A stretch of DNA of 64,000 bases from Gemmatimonadota bacterium (GCA_030428885.1 JAUIEJ010000004.1:124001-188000); one strand, 5' to 3'. Shown: positions 15,972-24,784, numbered from the stretch's first letter. The notes: generated by a model from the sequence alone, not told the origin. A program made the numbers and translations.

Positions 15972-15981
15972 GGCCCGGCCG

Positions 15982-17037
15982 TCAGGGAATCCGGCGGGCC
16001 AGGAGGGGCCCGAAGGCGTTGGCCACCGGGAGGGGAAGCTTCTGCCACGCCTTCACCGCCAGTCCGAATCCGCCGTCGGGGTTCGGCGTGGCTGCGGCCC
16101 CGCCCCCGGCGGTCCACTGGTACCACGGCAGGGGCTCGTCGTCCCCTCCCCACTGGGACTTGAACTTGTGCGTGCCGCCCCCGGGGGTGCAGCGCCCGAA
16201 GTTGAAGACCGGCACCCCGCGGCGGATCATCTCCTCCATGAGTCCCCAGTACAGGAGCATGTTGGGGGCCTCCCGGTTGTACGCCCGAAGCGACGACGCC
16301 CAGGTGATCTCGAACTCGTCGCCGAACACGAACCCGCAGCCTCCGGCCACGGGTTGGCCCTCGGCCGAATGGACCACCGCGTACACCACCTGATGGGGAA
16401 AGACCTCCACCAGATCGTGGAAGAGGGACCGGGGCAACACCGGAGTCCCCAGATCCCGCATGTGTTCGGCGAAGACGGCGTAGAATTCGTCCACGCCCTC
16501 GGGCCCCACCCGAACCGTCATGTCGGCCTTCATGGGACGCCGGACCTGACTTCGCACCTTCGACTTGAGCCCCTTGGTGAAGAGGTGCTCCGGGTCGTCG
16601 CCCAGGGGCAGCACCACGGTGATCTTGCGGTGCACCTCGTCGAGGCTCGTCTCCAGCGGCGTGCGGCTCCGGAGTTCCAGGAGGTCGACCCCGGCGTCCT
16701 CGGCCAGGGCCCGGGCGTCTTCGGCCAGGGCGGTCCGGGCCTCGGGCGTGCCCAGGGGTCCCCCGTAGTTGAGGAAGGGCATGGACACCAGGTAGTCGCC
16801 GAAGAGCAGGCTCTTCACCCGCACCAGGGGATGCACGCCCACGAGGCGCCCGTCGGCCACGGCGGCCCGGTAGTGGGTCCGGTGCCCGAACCGCGAACCG
16901 AAGACCTCCCGCCACCCCCAGAGGTGGCAGAACGTGCCGCCGTCGGCGGCGTCCACGAAGTGATCCCAGGCGTCGCCGTCGTCCCATTCCACGACCTCCA
17001 GGGCCGTGGTGCGCTCCGGCGCGTCGGTGTCAGGCAT
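15982..17037 (-). CDS. FemAB-family protein, XrtA/PEP-CTERM-associated type
   Basis: This 351-residue protein has two GNAT-like folds as in FemAB peptidyltransferases, which use aminoacyl-tRNA to add amino acids to cell-surface precursors. The variant is recognisable by VFNFGRCTPGGGTHKFKSQWGG near the C-terminus, together with FLNYGGPLGTPEAR and LFTKGLKSKVRSQVRRPMK. These are typical of the subfamily found beside exosortase A polysaccharide genes. It may aminoacylate a sugar of the EPS; this is inference. The ATG at 17037 overlaps the end of the preceding deacetylase by 8 bp, so the two are translationally coupled. No exosortase is seen in the window. Confidence 0.9.
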   Translation of the reverse strand: MPDTDAPERTTALEVVEWDDGDAWDHFVDAADGGTFCHLWGWREVFGSRFGHRTHYRAAVADGRLVGVHPLVRVKSLLFGDYLVSMPFLNYGGPLGTPEARTALAEDARALAEDAGVDLLELRSRTPLETSLDEVHRKITVVLPLGDDPEHLFTKGLKSKVRSQVRRPMKADMTVRVGPEGVDEFYAVFAEHMRDLGTPVLPRSLFHDLVEVFPHQVVYAVVHSAEGQPVAGGCGFVFGDEFEITWASSLRAYNREAPNMLLYWGLMEEMIRRGVPVFNFGRCTPGGGTHKFKSQWGGDDEPLPWYQWTAGGGAAATPNPDGGFGLAVKAWQKLPLPVANAFGPLLARRIP

Positions 17038-17905
17038 CGGCGGTTCCCATTCCGTCGACGGTCTCCACGACCGCCTGGAAGTCGAAGTCCCGGAGCAGGC
17101 GGTCCACCCGGGACCACGTCCGGTCGAGTCCGTGGAACGCCCGCAGGCGCGTGCGCCAGGGCACGTCGACGTCGGGCGCCACGTCGAGCTCCCACGGGTG
17201 GATGTAGAACGTGGCGGGCTCCCCTCGGGTTTCGGCCTGCCGGAAGGCGGACTTGAGGTAGCCGTAGGGGAAGAACCGGAAGTACGCCCCGCCCGACGCC
17301 GGAAGCCGCCGGCCCGCCACCGTCAGGGTGGTGGCCGGGATCTCCACCAGGGTGCCGCCGGGACGCCGGATGTGATGGGGTCCGGAGGGCGCGTCGGGGT
17401 ACCCGTAGGTGGGGTGCCCCTGGATGGGAAAGAGGCTGGCGTCGTAGCGATAGCCCTCCTCCAGCAACACGTCGAAGGCCCATTCGGCGCCGGGCACGAT
17501 GGAGAAACTGGGTGCCCGGAACCCCACCACCGGAGTGCCCGTGAGATCCTCCAGGAGCGCCTTGTTGCGACGGATCGACGACCGGAAGGCCTCGGGTTCC
17601 TGGGCCGTCACAAGCCGGTGATCCCAGGAGTGGGCGGCGATCTCGTGGCCCGCGGCGCCGCAGCGCTTCACCATGGCGGGCTCGAGGTCGGCGAGCCATC
17701 CCACGATGAAGAAGGTGGCCCGGACTCCCCGGTCGTCCAGGAGCTCGAGGAGGCGGTCCATGACCCCGGGCGCCCTCCGGGGCCAGGAGGTCCAGGTGTC
17801 CCGAGGCAGATGGGGTTCGAAGGCCGTCCCGTGGAAGAACTCCTCGACGTCCACCGAGAAGTGATGACGGGGGCGGCCGGTCGGGGGGGCGGCGGCGGCG
17901 CTCAT
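17030..17905 (-). CDS. XrtA-associated polysaccharide deacetylase (NodB fold with DUF3473-like tail)
   Basis: This 291-residue enzyme is predicted to remove N-acetyl groups from polysaccharide amino sugars. NodB motifs are clear: FSVDVEEFFH (acidic metal-binding motif), HSWDHRLV (paired His) and VGFRAPSFSI (catalytic Arg region). The C-terminal FYIHPWELD plus the following ~60 residues match the DUF3473-type tail seen in exosortase-A-associated deacetylases. The ATG at 17905 is chosen because it starts a few residues before the catalytic fold; a GAGGG element is close to it. No signal peptide is visible, so action in the cytosol on lipid-linked precursors is possible. It overlaps femAB downstream by 8 bp. 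Confidence 0.9.
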   Translation of the reverse strand: MSAAAAPPTGRPRHHFSVDVEEFFHGTAFEPHLPRDTWTSWPRRAPGVMDRLLELLDDRGVRATFFIVGWLADLEPAMVKRCGAAGHEIAAHSWDHRLVTAQEPEAFRSSIRRNKALLEDLTGTPVVGFRAPSFSIVPGAEWAFDVLLEEGYRYDASLFPIQGHPTYGYPDAPSGPHHIRRPGGTLVEIPATTLTVAGRRLPASGGAYFRFFPYGYLKSAFRQAETRGEPATFYIHPWELDVAPDVDVPWRTRLRAFHGLDRTWSRVDRLLRDFDFQAVVETVDGMGTADA

Positions 17906-17966
17906 ATCCCTCAAGTCTGCCAGAGTCGGGCCGCCGGCACCACCCCGCCGGCGCCTCCGATCCGCT

Positions 17967-18890
17967 CTACCGCAGGCCCGCCAGGCGAAGGGTGAGACCG
18001 TCGGGCGACAGGCCGGCCGGCACGTTGATGCGGGGGAGGCGATGATCGGCGGCGACCCACCGGCCCCGGACTTCGGCCGCCCCGCCTTCCACTCGCACGG
18101 CCCAGCGGGCCACCGCCGCGGCCGCCGCCTCCACTTCGGCCGAGGAACGACCGTAGGGGTAGGCGATCCAGTCCACCCCCGGGAGGTCGCAAGCCTCCTC
18201 ACCGAGCCAGGCGTGGCCCCGGCGCATCTCGGCCACGGCTTCGTCCAGGGGCACCCCGGCCAGGTTGACGTGGGTCCAGGTGTGGGACCCCACGGAGAAC
18301 CGTCCCCTCGCCACCGCCCGGGCCAGGACCGGGAACGACGCCGGGGTTGCGTGAGGGGGAAGATCGGCCAGGGGCATGCCCTGGGCGGCGGCCCAGTCCA
18401 GGACCTCCCGGTGGCGCCCGCCCAGGGCGTCCAGGGCGTGGTTGCGGGCGGACTCGGCCAATCCCTCGCCGCCGGGGGCCAGCCGGTCCCACCAGAACCC
18501 TTCGGCGCCCAGCAGCCCCGGCGGGACGAAGACGGTGGCGGGCAGCTCGCGACGGGCCAGTTCCTCGAAGCCCGCCGTCACCGTGCCTACGTAGGCATCG
18601 TCGAAGGTCACCACGGCCCGGGGCCGCCCGGTGCTCACCGCACCTCCGGGCTCCACGGCGGAGAGGGGCACCACGTCGTGGGTGTCCAGGAGACGGTCGA
18701 GGTGGGCGCCGAACCGGGCCTGATCGATGTGGAGGCTCCGGTCGCCCACGGCGCTCTCGCCCCGGGGCACCACGTTGTGGTACGACAGGATCACCGTCCC
18801 CGACGCACCGCCTCGAATCCGACGGCCGGGGGCGCCCGACGCCACCAGGAGGCGCTCGGCCCCGGCCTTCAACACGTCTCGCATCGCCAT
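17967..18890 (-). CDS. Polysaccharide deacetylase family protein
   Basis: This 307-residue protein is a second NodB-fold enzyme, first in the operon. Motif 1 is RAVVTFDDAYVGT (TFDD), motif 2 is SVGSHTWTHVNL (SHxxxH) and motif 3 is around WIAYPYGRSS. The N-terminus LSYHNVVP is typical of family members that act on exopolysaccharide or PNAG-like chains. A long insertion follows the FVPPGLLG strand (roughly residues 120-185). No classical signal peptide is seen. The ATG at 18890 was chosen; a second ATG is two codons later. The operon continues with the XrtA-type deacetylase 61 bp downstream. Two deacetylases beside glmS fit a GlcNAc-containing polymer, but the substrate is inferred. Confidence 0.85.
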   Translation of the reverse strand: MAMRDVLKAGAERLLVASGAPGRRIRGGASGTVILSYHNVVPRGESAVGDRSLHIDQARFGAHLDRLLDTHDVVPLSAVEPGGAVSTGRPRAVVTFDDAYVGTVTAGFEELARRELPATVFVPPGLLGAEGFWWDRLAPGGEGLAESARNHALDALGGRHREVLDWAAAQGMPLADLPPHATPASFPVLARAVARGRFSVGSHTWTHVNLAGVPLDEAVAEMRRGHAWLGEEACDLPGVDWIAYPYGRSSAEVEAAAAAVARWAVRVEGGAAEVRGRWVAADHRLPRINVPAGLSPDGLTLRLAGLR

Positions 18891-18966
18891 GGCCCGGATC
18901 CTAGAAGGGTCTCGAGGGAGAGGGAAGTTATCTTTCGGCACCGTGTTCCTCGAACCCCGTGGTCCC

Positions 18967-20652
18967 ATGTCGCTTCCAACCCACCGCCGTGTGCGTGCGA
19001 CGGTGCTCGCCTGCCTGCCCCTCCTGGGGCTCGCCGCCTGCGCCCCCGCCGACGACACCGCCCCCGACTCCCCGCCCTCCGACATGACCTCGTCCTTCGC
19101 CGACAAGGTGGACCAGTACGCGTCGGTCCGCCTCACCGCCGACCTCTCGACCCTGTCCGACGCCGACCGCTCCGTGCTGCGCCACCTGATCCAGGCGGTG
19201 GAGCCCATGGACTCGGTGTTCTGGAAGCAGGCGTGGGGAGACCGGGCGACCCTCCTGCCCATGGCCGGCGACGACGCCGACCTCGGGCGCTATCTGGAGA
19301 TCAACTACGGACCGTGGGACCGCCTGGCCGGCGACGAGCCGTTTCTCGACGGCGTGGGCCCCAAGCCCGCCGGGGCCCGCTTCTACCCCGAGGACATGAC
19401 CGACGCCGAGTTCGACGCCGCCTCGGCGGAAAACCCGGCCCTGCGCTCCCTCTACACCATGGTGACCCGGGGGGAGGGAGGCGGACTCGTGGCCGAGCCC
19501 TACCACCAGGTGTTCGCCGCGGAGCACGAGACCGCCGCCGCCCACCTCCGGGCCGCCGCCGAGGCCGCCACCGAGCCCGGACTGAAGCACTACCTCATGC
19601 TTCGGGCCGAGGCGCTCCTCACCGACGAGTACCAGCCCAGCGACATGGCCTGGCTGGACATGAAGGACAACGCCGTGGACGTGGTGGTGGGCCCCATCGA
19701 GACCTACGAGGACCAGCGCTACGGGCTGAAGGCGGCCCACGAGGGGTACGTCCTCATCAAGGATCTGGAGTGGAGTGACCGGCTCCAGCGCTTCGCCGCC
19801 CTCCTTCCGGATCTGCAGCGCGGCCTGCCGGTGCCCGACGCCTACAAGCAGGAGATGCCCGGCACCGACTCCGACCTGAACGCCTACGACGTGGTCTACT
19901 ACGCCGGCGACGCCAACGCCGGCTCCAAGACCATCGCCATCAACCTCCCCAACGACGAAGAGGTCCAGCTCGCCAAGGGCACCCGGCGCCTTCAACTCAA
20001 GAACGCCATGCGGGCGAAGTTCGACCGGATCATGGAGCCCATCGCCGAGGTGCTCATCGCCCCCGACCAGCGGTCCCACGTGACGTTCGACGCCTTCTTC
20101 GCCAACACCATGTTCCACGAAGTGGCCCATGGTCTCGGCATCAAGAACGTGCTCGACGGTTCGGGCACGGTGCGGGAGGCTCTCCGGGAGCACGCCTCGC
20201 CCATGGAGGAGGGGAAGGCCGACGTCCTGGGGCTGTACATGGTGACCCGCCTCCTGGAGGACGGGGCCATCACCGAAGGCACCCTGGACGACTACTACGT
20301 GACGTTCCTGGCCGGGATCTTCCGATCGGTCCGGTTCGGCGCCTCCAGCGCCCACGGCCGCGCCAACATGGTCCGCTTCAGCTATTTCCAGGACGAGGGC
20401 GCCTTCACCCGGGACTCCGAGTCGGGCACCTACCGGGTCGACATGGAGCGCATGCGCGCCGCGGTGGACGGCCTCAGCGAGCGGATCCTCACGCTCCAGG
20501 GAGACGGCGACTACGACGGGGTCGACACGCTGCTGGCCGAGCGCGGGAACGTGCCCGCCGACCTCCAGGCCGACCTGGACCGGCTCGCCGGAGAGGGGAT
20601 TCCCGTGGACGTGGTGTTCGAGCAGGGCCCGTCGGTGCTCTTCGGCAACTGA
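18967..20652 (+). CDS. Lipoprotein zinc metallopeptidase, dipeptidyl-peptidase III (M49)-like
   Basis: This 561-residue predicted lipoprotein (LLGLAACAPAD, lipobox LAAC) should act in the periplasm or at the cell surface. The zinc site is TMFHEVAHGLG, an HExxH form rather than the HExxxH of classical DPP III. The second motif, MEEGKADVLGLYM, supplies the third ligand Glu. HExxH variants of M49 are known from some bacteria. The middle part (YYAGDANAGSKTIAINLPND, RRLQLKNAM) matches the bacterial DPP III-like family as I remember it. It is oriented against its EPS neighbours, and the role is probably peptide degradation. The ATG at 18967 starts the signal peptide; an ORF open upstream to 18727 is ignored. 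Confidence 0.85.
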   Translation: MSLPTHRRVRATVLACLPLLGLAACAPADDTAPDSPPSDMTSSFADKVDQYASVRLTADLSTLSDADRSVLRHLIQAVEPMDSVFWKQAWGDRATLLPMAGDDADLGRYLEINYGPWDRLAGDEPFLDGVGPKPAGARFYPEDMTDAEFDAASAENPALRSLYTMVTRGEGGGLVAEPYHQVFAAEHETAAAHLRAAAEAATEPGLKHYLMLRAEALLTDEYQPSDMAWLDMKDNAVDVVVGPIETYEDQRYGLKAAHEGYVLIKDLEWSDRLQRFAALLPDLQRGLPVPDAYKQEMPGTDSDLNAYDVVYYAGDANAGSKTIAINLPNDEEVQLAKGTRRLQLKNAMRAKFDRIMEPIAEVLIAPDQRSHVTFDAFFANTMFHEVAHGLGIKNVLDGSGTVREALREHASPMEEGKADVLGLYMVTRLLEDGAITEGTLDDYYVTFLAGIFRSVRFGASSAHGRANMVRFSYFQDEGAFTRDSESGTYRVDMERMRAAVDGLSERILTLQGDGDYDGVDTLLAERGNVPADLQADLDRLAGEGIPVDVVFEQGPSVLFGN

Positions 20653-20667
20653 CCCGAGGCCCGGCGT

Positions 20668-21771
20668 CTACCCCCGGTACACCCGGGAGTAGGCCTCGAC
20701 CATCCCCGACACGGCGAAGGCGTCCTCCACCCGCCGGCGGCCCACCCGGCCGTCGGCGGTGCGGGCCTCGCCGTCGAGGACGGCCCGGGCCAACCCCTCG
20801 GCCACGGCCTCGGGGTCCCGGGAGGGGACGAGGCGATGCTGGAGGTCGGGCCCCAGGACGTCGGGGTTTCCGCCGACCCGGGTCACCACCGGGCAGCATC
20901 CGCTGCTCAGGGCCTCCAGGAGGCTGATGGAGGTGCCTTCGGAGAGGGAGGTCAGGACGAAGACGTCCAGCGCCCGGAGCAGTCCCTCGGGGTCGTCCCA
21001 CCACCCCAGGAACGTCACGTGCTCTCCGAGGCCGAGTTCGCCGGTCAGGGCCTCCAGGTGCCCGCGCACCGACCCGTCGCCGGCCAGGACCAGATGCACC
21101 GGACGGTCCAGGTCGGAACGGTCCAGGAGTCTCCGGAGGGCCCGGAGGAGCGTGTCGTAGCCCTTCACCGGCTCGAGCCGTCCCACGCTGCCCAGCAACA
21201 CGGTGTCGTCGGAGAGGCCGCGGGAGGCCCGGAAGGCCGACTCTCCCGGGGCGAACCGCCGGGTGTCGATGCCGTTCCGGATCACCTGGAGACGGCCGGC
21301 CGGCACGCCGGGCCCTTCCTGGAGCTGGGTCGCCGTGGCGTCGGAGACGGCCACGATGACGTCGGTGAGGCGGGCCGCGATGCCGTCGAGGGTTCGGTTG
21401 AGCCAGGGCTCGGGCGGGGGTTTGCGCCCGTGCTCCGTGTAGACGATCCGCCCCACGCCGGCCCGGCGACTGGCCCGGGCGGCCTTGTACCACACCCCCG
21501 AGTGGAGATGCACCACATCGGGCCGGATGGCGGCGATGGTGGCGGTGAGGGCCCGGGGCACGATCATGGAGACGGGACTCTGCTTCGGCCCGTCGTGGAG
21601 GGTGGCCACCTCCCCCAGCCCCTCGCCGTACCGTCCCCGGTACTGCAGAGTCAGGACGTGGGGGTCGAAGGCGTCGGGATCGACACCGTGGACCAGATCC
21701 GACAGGACCCGCTCCATCCCCCCGTAATTGAGGTTCTGGATGCAGTGGAGCACCCGGATCCGGGAACTCAT
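20668..21771 (-). CDS. Glycosyltransferase family 4
   Basis: This 367-residue GT-B enzyme starts SSRIRVLHCIQNLNYGGMERVL, the GGMER loop typical of family 4. It contains IVYTEHGRKPP, SVGRLEPVKGYDTLL and the EX7E donor motif in EGTSISLLEALSSG. It resembles glycosyltransferases of the exosortase-associated EPS group. The ATG at 21771 overlaps the stop of the ATP-grasp gene (ATGA), so translation is coupled. It is the last gene of a three-gene minus-strand operon (phosphatase, ATP-grasp ligase, glycosyltransferase). The sugar specificity is unknown. Confidence 0.9.
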   Translation of the reverse strand: MSSRIRVLHCIQNLNYGGMERVLSDLVHGVDPDAFDPHVLTLQYRGRYGEGLGEVATLHDGPKQSPVSMIVPRALTATIAAIRPDVVHLHSGVWYKAARASRRAGVGRIVYTEHGRKPPPEPWLNRTLDGIAARLTDVIVAVSDATATQLQEGPGVPAGRLQVIRNGIDTRRFAPGESAFRASRGLSDDTVLLGSVGRLEPVKGYDTLLRALRRLLDRSDLDRPVHLVLAGDGSVRGHLEALTGELGLGEHVTFLGWWDDPEGLLRALDVFVLTSLSEGTSISLLEALSSGCCPVVTRVGGNPDVLGPDLQHRLVPSRDPEAVAEGLARAVLDGEARTADGRVGRRRVEDAFAVSGMVEAYSRVYRG

Positions 21772-22952
21772 GCGCCCCTCGCGAAGGCCGTGCGGAACCA
21801 CGCCCGGGTCTCGGCCCAGAACGGTCCCGGGTCGCCGAGCCGGAACACCTCGAACCGATCGCCGGGCCACCAGGGGCGGAACCACGAGGCGAGACCGCCC
21901 CGGGCACCTCCCCGGCGCAACCGGATCAGGAGGTGGTCCACATCGCCCCACTCCCAGCGGGTCCGGATCCCCTCCCGGTACCCGGTGGACACCTCCCGGC
22001 TCAGGCCCAGGAAGCGATCCACCAGGAGTCGCGGGAAGTCCACCCCGGCGTCCACCGCCAGTTGGAGCGATCCCCAGAAGCGTCCGTTGATCTCCATCAA
22101 TCCGTAGCGGTCCGTGGCCTCGTCGTGTTTGAACTCCACCATGGCGACGCCCGTCCACCCGAACGACTGCAGCAGTCGGTCCGCCCGCTCCACGAGGGTC
22201 GCCGGCGCGCGAACACTCTCACGATACACGCTCACGCCGCCCTGGGGAGGCTTCTCCCGGATCCGGCGGTGGGCGAAGGAGGCCACCCGCTCCCCGTCGT
22301 GGACCAGGAGGAAGACCCCCACCCCCGCCCCCACCAGGCGTTCCTGGAGCATGACCGGATACGCCCCCGCGGGAAGATCGGCCAGGGCCGCCCGGAGTTC
22401 GGCCCGGTCGTCCACGAACTGGACGGCCGTCTTCCGGCGTTCGTCGCCCTCGCCCACCACCGACCGACCGGGCTTCACCACGGCGGGAAAGACGTCCCAC
22501 ACGTCGGCGGCCCCGTCGTCGACGTCCCGCACCGTGACGAACCGGGGCACGTCGATACCCAGCCCCGCGGCGCGCTGCATGAGGGCCACCTTGTCGTTGG
22601 CCTCGTGGAAGGCGTGGGGGTCGGGCATGGGGAGGAGGGGTCCCACCTCCGCATCGCCCAGCAGGGCCAGGGCCGACGGCTCGGTCACCGGGACCACCAC
22701 GTGGTATCCCTCCCGGGCCACGGCGTCCACCACGGCCCGGCGGAAGTCGTGGGGACGTTCCAGGGGCGAGGGCAGGAGTTCCAGCGCCCCGCTGTACCGC
22801 GACGCCGCCGCCAGCGCCCCCGAGTGGTCGGCGCCCGTAGCCACCCGGTAGCCGGCCCTTCCCAGGGATCGCACCACGGCCAGCGCCGATCGCTGCTCCC
22901 CGTCCAGGACGAGGACACGGTGCCGGGCCCGCTCCTCATGCGCCGCGGGCAC
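21768..22952 (-). CDS. ATP-grasp ligase (carboxylate-amine ligase type)
   Basis: This 394-residue ATP-grasp enzyme should activate a carboxylate with ATP and join it to an amine. The N-terminal Rossmann-like part (HRVLVLDGEQRSALAVVRSL) precedes the grasp fold, with FPAVVKPGRSVVG (ATP-binding lysine), YPVMLQERLVG, RIREKPPQGGVSVYRESV, VAMVEFKHD and LMEINGRFWGSLQLA (metal-binding Glu and Asn). It probably attaches an amino acid or similar group to the surface glycan, analogous to the FemAB gene nearby. The GTG start at 22952 overlaps the end of the phosphatase gene by 17 bp, and its stop overlaps the glycosyltransferase ATG. Confidence 0.86.
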   Translation of the reverse strand: MPAAHEERARHRVLVLDGEQRSALAVVRSLGRAGYRVATGADHSGALAAASRYSGALELLPSPLERPHDFRRAVVDAVAREGYHVVVPVTEPSALALLGDAEVGPLLPMPDPHAFHEANDKVALMQRAAGLGIDVPRFVTVRDVDDGAADVWDVFPAVVKPGRSVVGEGDERRKTAVQFVDDRAELRAALADLPAGAYPVMLQERLVGAGVGVFLLVHDGERVASFAHRRIREKPPQGGVSVYRESVRAPATLVERADRLLQSFGWTGVAMVEFKHDEATDRYGLMEINGRFWGSLQLAVDAGVDFPRLLVDRFLGLSREVSTGYREGIRTRWEWGDVDHLLIRLRRGGARGGLASWFRPWWPGDRFEVFRLGDPGPFWAETRAWFRTAFARGA

Positions 22953-23487
22953 GGGCCAGCTCCTCCAGGCACCGGACGATGCGGTGGTACGTCGCCTCGA
23001 ACACCTCGGCCGACTTCCCGTACGGATCCAGAATGGCTCGCCGCTCCACGGGGTCGGGGTCCAGATCCCCCAGGATCAGGATGTCGTCCCGGGGGATGCC
23101 CACCCGGGCCAGTCGACGGAGATGGACGTGCTCCTTCACCACCCACAGCCGCCCGTCCCGGGGCACCTCGTCGAGCCCCCGGCTCACGTGGGACCCCAGA
23201 TCGAGGTCGAACACCTCCCGGGACACGGCCTGGGCCGTATCGGGCGAGGAACGCCCCCCGGGCCGGAATCCTGCGGAAAGGTAGGCCTCGGCCCCCTCGG
23301 GGTCCCGGCGCTGCATCCACAGTTCGGCGAAGGGGCTGCGGCAGATGTTCCCATAACAGATGAACACCACGGCGTCATTGCGCCGCTCCCGGACCCGGGC
23401 CAGGGCTCGACGCCGGCGACCGGGATGAAGGAACGCTTCCACACGGTTCAGAACCGTGCGCGCGTAGCTACGGAGCCGCTGGAGCAT
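22936..23487 (-). CDS. Low-molecular-weight protein tyrosine phosphatase-like protein
   Basis: This 183-residue phosphatase has the CX5RS loop CYGNICRS (C44, R50, S51) and a later DPYGKS segment carrying the general-acid Asp. A ~38-residue basic leader precedes the catalytic strand VVFICYGN. In polysaccharide loci such enzymes (Wzb-like) dephosphorylate the Wzc tail, and the BY-kinase at 8308-10734 is the natural partner. The ATG at 23487 is preceded by a C-run with no Shine-Dalgarno sequence, so initiation may be unusual. It begins an operon with the ATP-grasp and GT4 genes. Confidence 0.88.
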   Translation of the reverse strand: MLQRLRSYARTVLNRVEAFLHPGRRRRALARVRERRNDAVVFICYGNICRSPFAELWMQRRDPEGAEAYLSAGFRPGGRSSPDTAQAVSREVFDLDLGSHVSRGLDEVPRDGRLWVVKEHVHLRRLARVGIPRDDILILGDLDPDPVERRAILDPYGKSAEVFEATYHRIVRCLEELARARGA

Positions 23488-23652
23488 GGGGGGGCGAGAT
23501 ACGGGAACGCGGGGGGGGGGTGCCCGCAAGCTAGGGTCGGATGGTGCACCGCACCACCTGAGTCCCCTCTACCGCGCGCACACGCCCGGGAAGCGGGATC
23601 ATCCGGCTCGGAACGGTAGATGAACGGGGACCCCGTCCCGTTAAATCTGACT

Positions 23653-23675
23653 TGTGGGTGGGATTTTTCCCCACA
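23653..23675. promoter_or_regulatory. Inverted repeat in the nos upstream region
   Basis: TGTGGG and CCCACA are perfect inverted arms around an 11-nt T-rich spacer. It is in the 291-bp gap between the phosphatase gene and the first Rrf2 gene, a region clearly AT-richer than its surroundings. It could be an operator or a hairpin. No FNR/Dnr-like TTGAT-N4-ATCAA site is visible. Confidence 0.35.
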
Positions 23676-23714
23676 GCGATCTCGGGAGTTCATCCGACAC
23701 CGGAAAGCTAATTC

Positions 23715-23734
23715 GGACCTTAGTGTCCTATTAA
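23715..23734 (+). promoter_or_regulatory. Possible Rrf2 operator overlapping a -10-like TATTAA
   Basis: GGAC-N6-GTCC (23715-23728) is an inverted repeat, followed at once by TATTAA (23729-23734). It lies 45 bp before the Rrf2 ATG, so a repressor bound here could block transcription of the whole nos operon. No good -35 hexamer accompanies it, so the promoter call is tentative. Confidence 0.35.
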
Positions 23735-23778
23735 GACCACGACGGGGGCGTGAACCCCGGGGCCGGAGAGGACCGAAC

Positions 23779-24213
23779 ATGGTGTCACAGACCGGAATCT
23801 ACGCACTCCAAGCCGTGCTTCTGCTGGCCCGCAGATCCGACGGCAGTCCCCTCTCTGCCGCGGCCATCGCCCAGGAGCTCGACCTCCCCGCGGACTATCT
23901 CGCAAAGACCCTGCGGAGGCTGCGGGTGGACGGAGTGGTGTCGTCGTCACGAGGGGCCCACGGAGGCTACCGGTTGGCGTGCCCGGCCGAGGATCTCTCC
24001 CTGGCCCGGGTCCTGGATCCCTTCGAGGAGACCCGTCCGCGGCGGGTCTGCCTCATGGGGGGCCGATGCGATCCTGCCCACCCCTGCTCCGCCCACGACC
24101 GCTGGTCCACCGTGACCCACTCCGCCCGGCGGATCCTCGAGGACACGTCCGTGGCGGACCTCCTCCACGACGACCGACCGACCCTCACCCTGCGTACCGG
24201 AACCGACTCATGA
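23779..24213 (+). CDS. Rrf2-family Fe-S transcription regulator, first gene of the nos operon
   Basis: This 144-residue winged-helix regulator has the Rrf2 layout: TGIYALQAVLLLARR, a recognition helix region (LPADYLAKTLRRLRVDGVVSS), the wing SRGAHGGYRL, and three cysteines C91, C97 and C103 for an iron-sulfur cluster. NsrR/IscR relatives sense nitric oxide or cluster status, which fits control of N2O reduction. The ATG at 23779 has GGAGAGGA upstream. Its stop overlaps the cytochrome start (ATGA), so it is cotranscribed with nos genes and may repress its own operon. Confidence 0.92.
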   Translation: MVSQTGIYALQAVLLLARRSDGSPLSAAAIAQELDLPADYLAKTLRRLRVDGVVSSSRGAHGGYRLACPAEDLSLARVLDPFEETRPRRVCLMGGRCDPAHPCSAHDRWSTVTHSARRILEDTSVADLLHDDRPTLTLRTGTDS

Positions 24214-24752
24214 CCTCCGCATTCGATCCCCGTCCACGGACGCCACTCTCCTTCGTGCTCCTCGCCGCCGCGGCCCTCGCGGCGTGCGGAGGCACACCCG
24301 ATGGCGACGGCGCGGCGGTGGCCGACGCCGGCTCCGCGCCCTCGACCTCGAACTCCGACGCCGAACTCACGGCGGTGGAGCTGGAGCAGGGCATCGGTCC
24401 GGTCCGCGACCTGAACCTCGAGGGGGTCGACCCGGCCCTGGCCGAGGCAGGTGAGGCCGCCTTCACCCAGAAATGTTCGGCCTGCCACAAGGTGGAGGAA
24501 CGCTACGTGGGCCCCCGCCTCGGCACGGTCCTGAGCCGCCGCCGCCCCGAATTCGTCATGAACATGGTCCTGAACGCCAACGAGATGGTGAAGCGCCATC
24601 CGGTGGTGAAGGAGCTCCTGGGCCAGTTCTACACGCCCATGCCCGTCCAGGTGACCGACCCCGACGAGGCCCGGGCGATCCTCGAGTACCTCCGGTCGGT
24701 CCAGACCGATTCCACCGCCTCGTCTCCGGCCGATCCGGCCGGCGATCGCTGA
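24210..24752 (+). CDS. Lipoprotein c-type cytochrome, candidate electron donor to NosZ
   Basis: This 180-residue predicted lipoprotein (ALAACGG, lipobox LAAC) has an acidic linker and a class-I cytochrome domain. The haem motif is CSACH (C89, C92, H93), and a distal Met in YTPMPVQV is the likely sixth ligand. Small cytochromes of this kind are typical of clade II nos clusters and would carry electrons from the quinol pool to NosZ. The start overlaps the Rrf2 stop, and nosZ begins 32 bp downstream. Confidence 0.88.
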   Translation: MTSAFDPRPRTPLSFVLLAAAALAACGGTPDGDGAAVADAGSAPSTSNSDAELTAVELEQGIGPVRDLNLEGVDPALAEAGEAAFTQKCSACHKVEERYVGPRLGTVLSRRRPEFVMNMVLNANEMVKRHPVVKELLGQFYTPMPVQVTDPDEARAILEYLRSVQTDSTASSPADPAGDR

Positions 24753-24784
24753 CCCCCCCACCCCGTTTCCCACAGGAGACCCCG

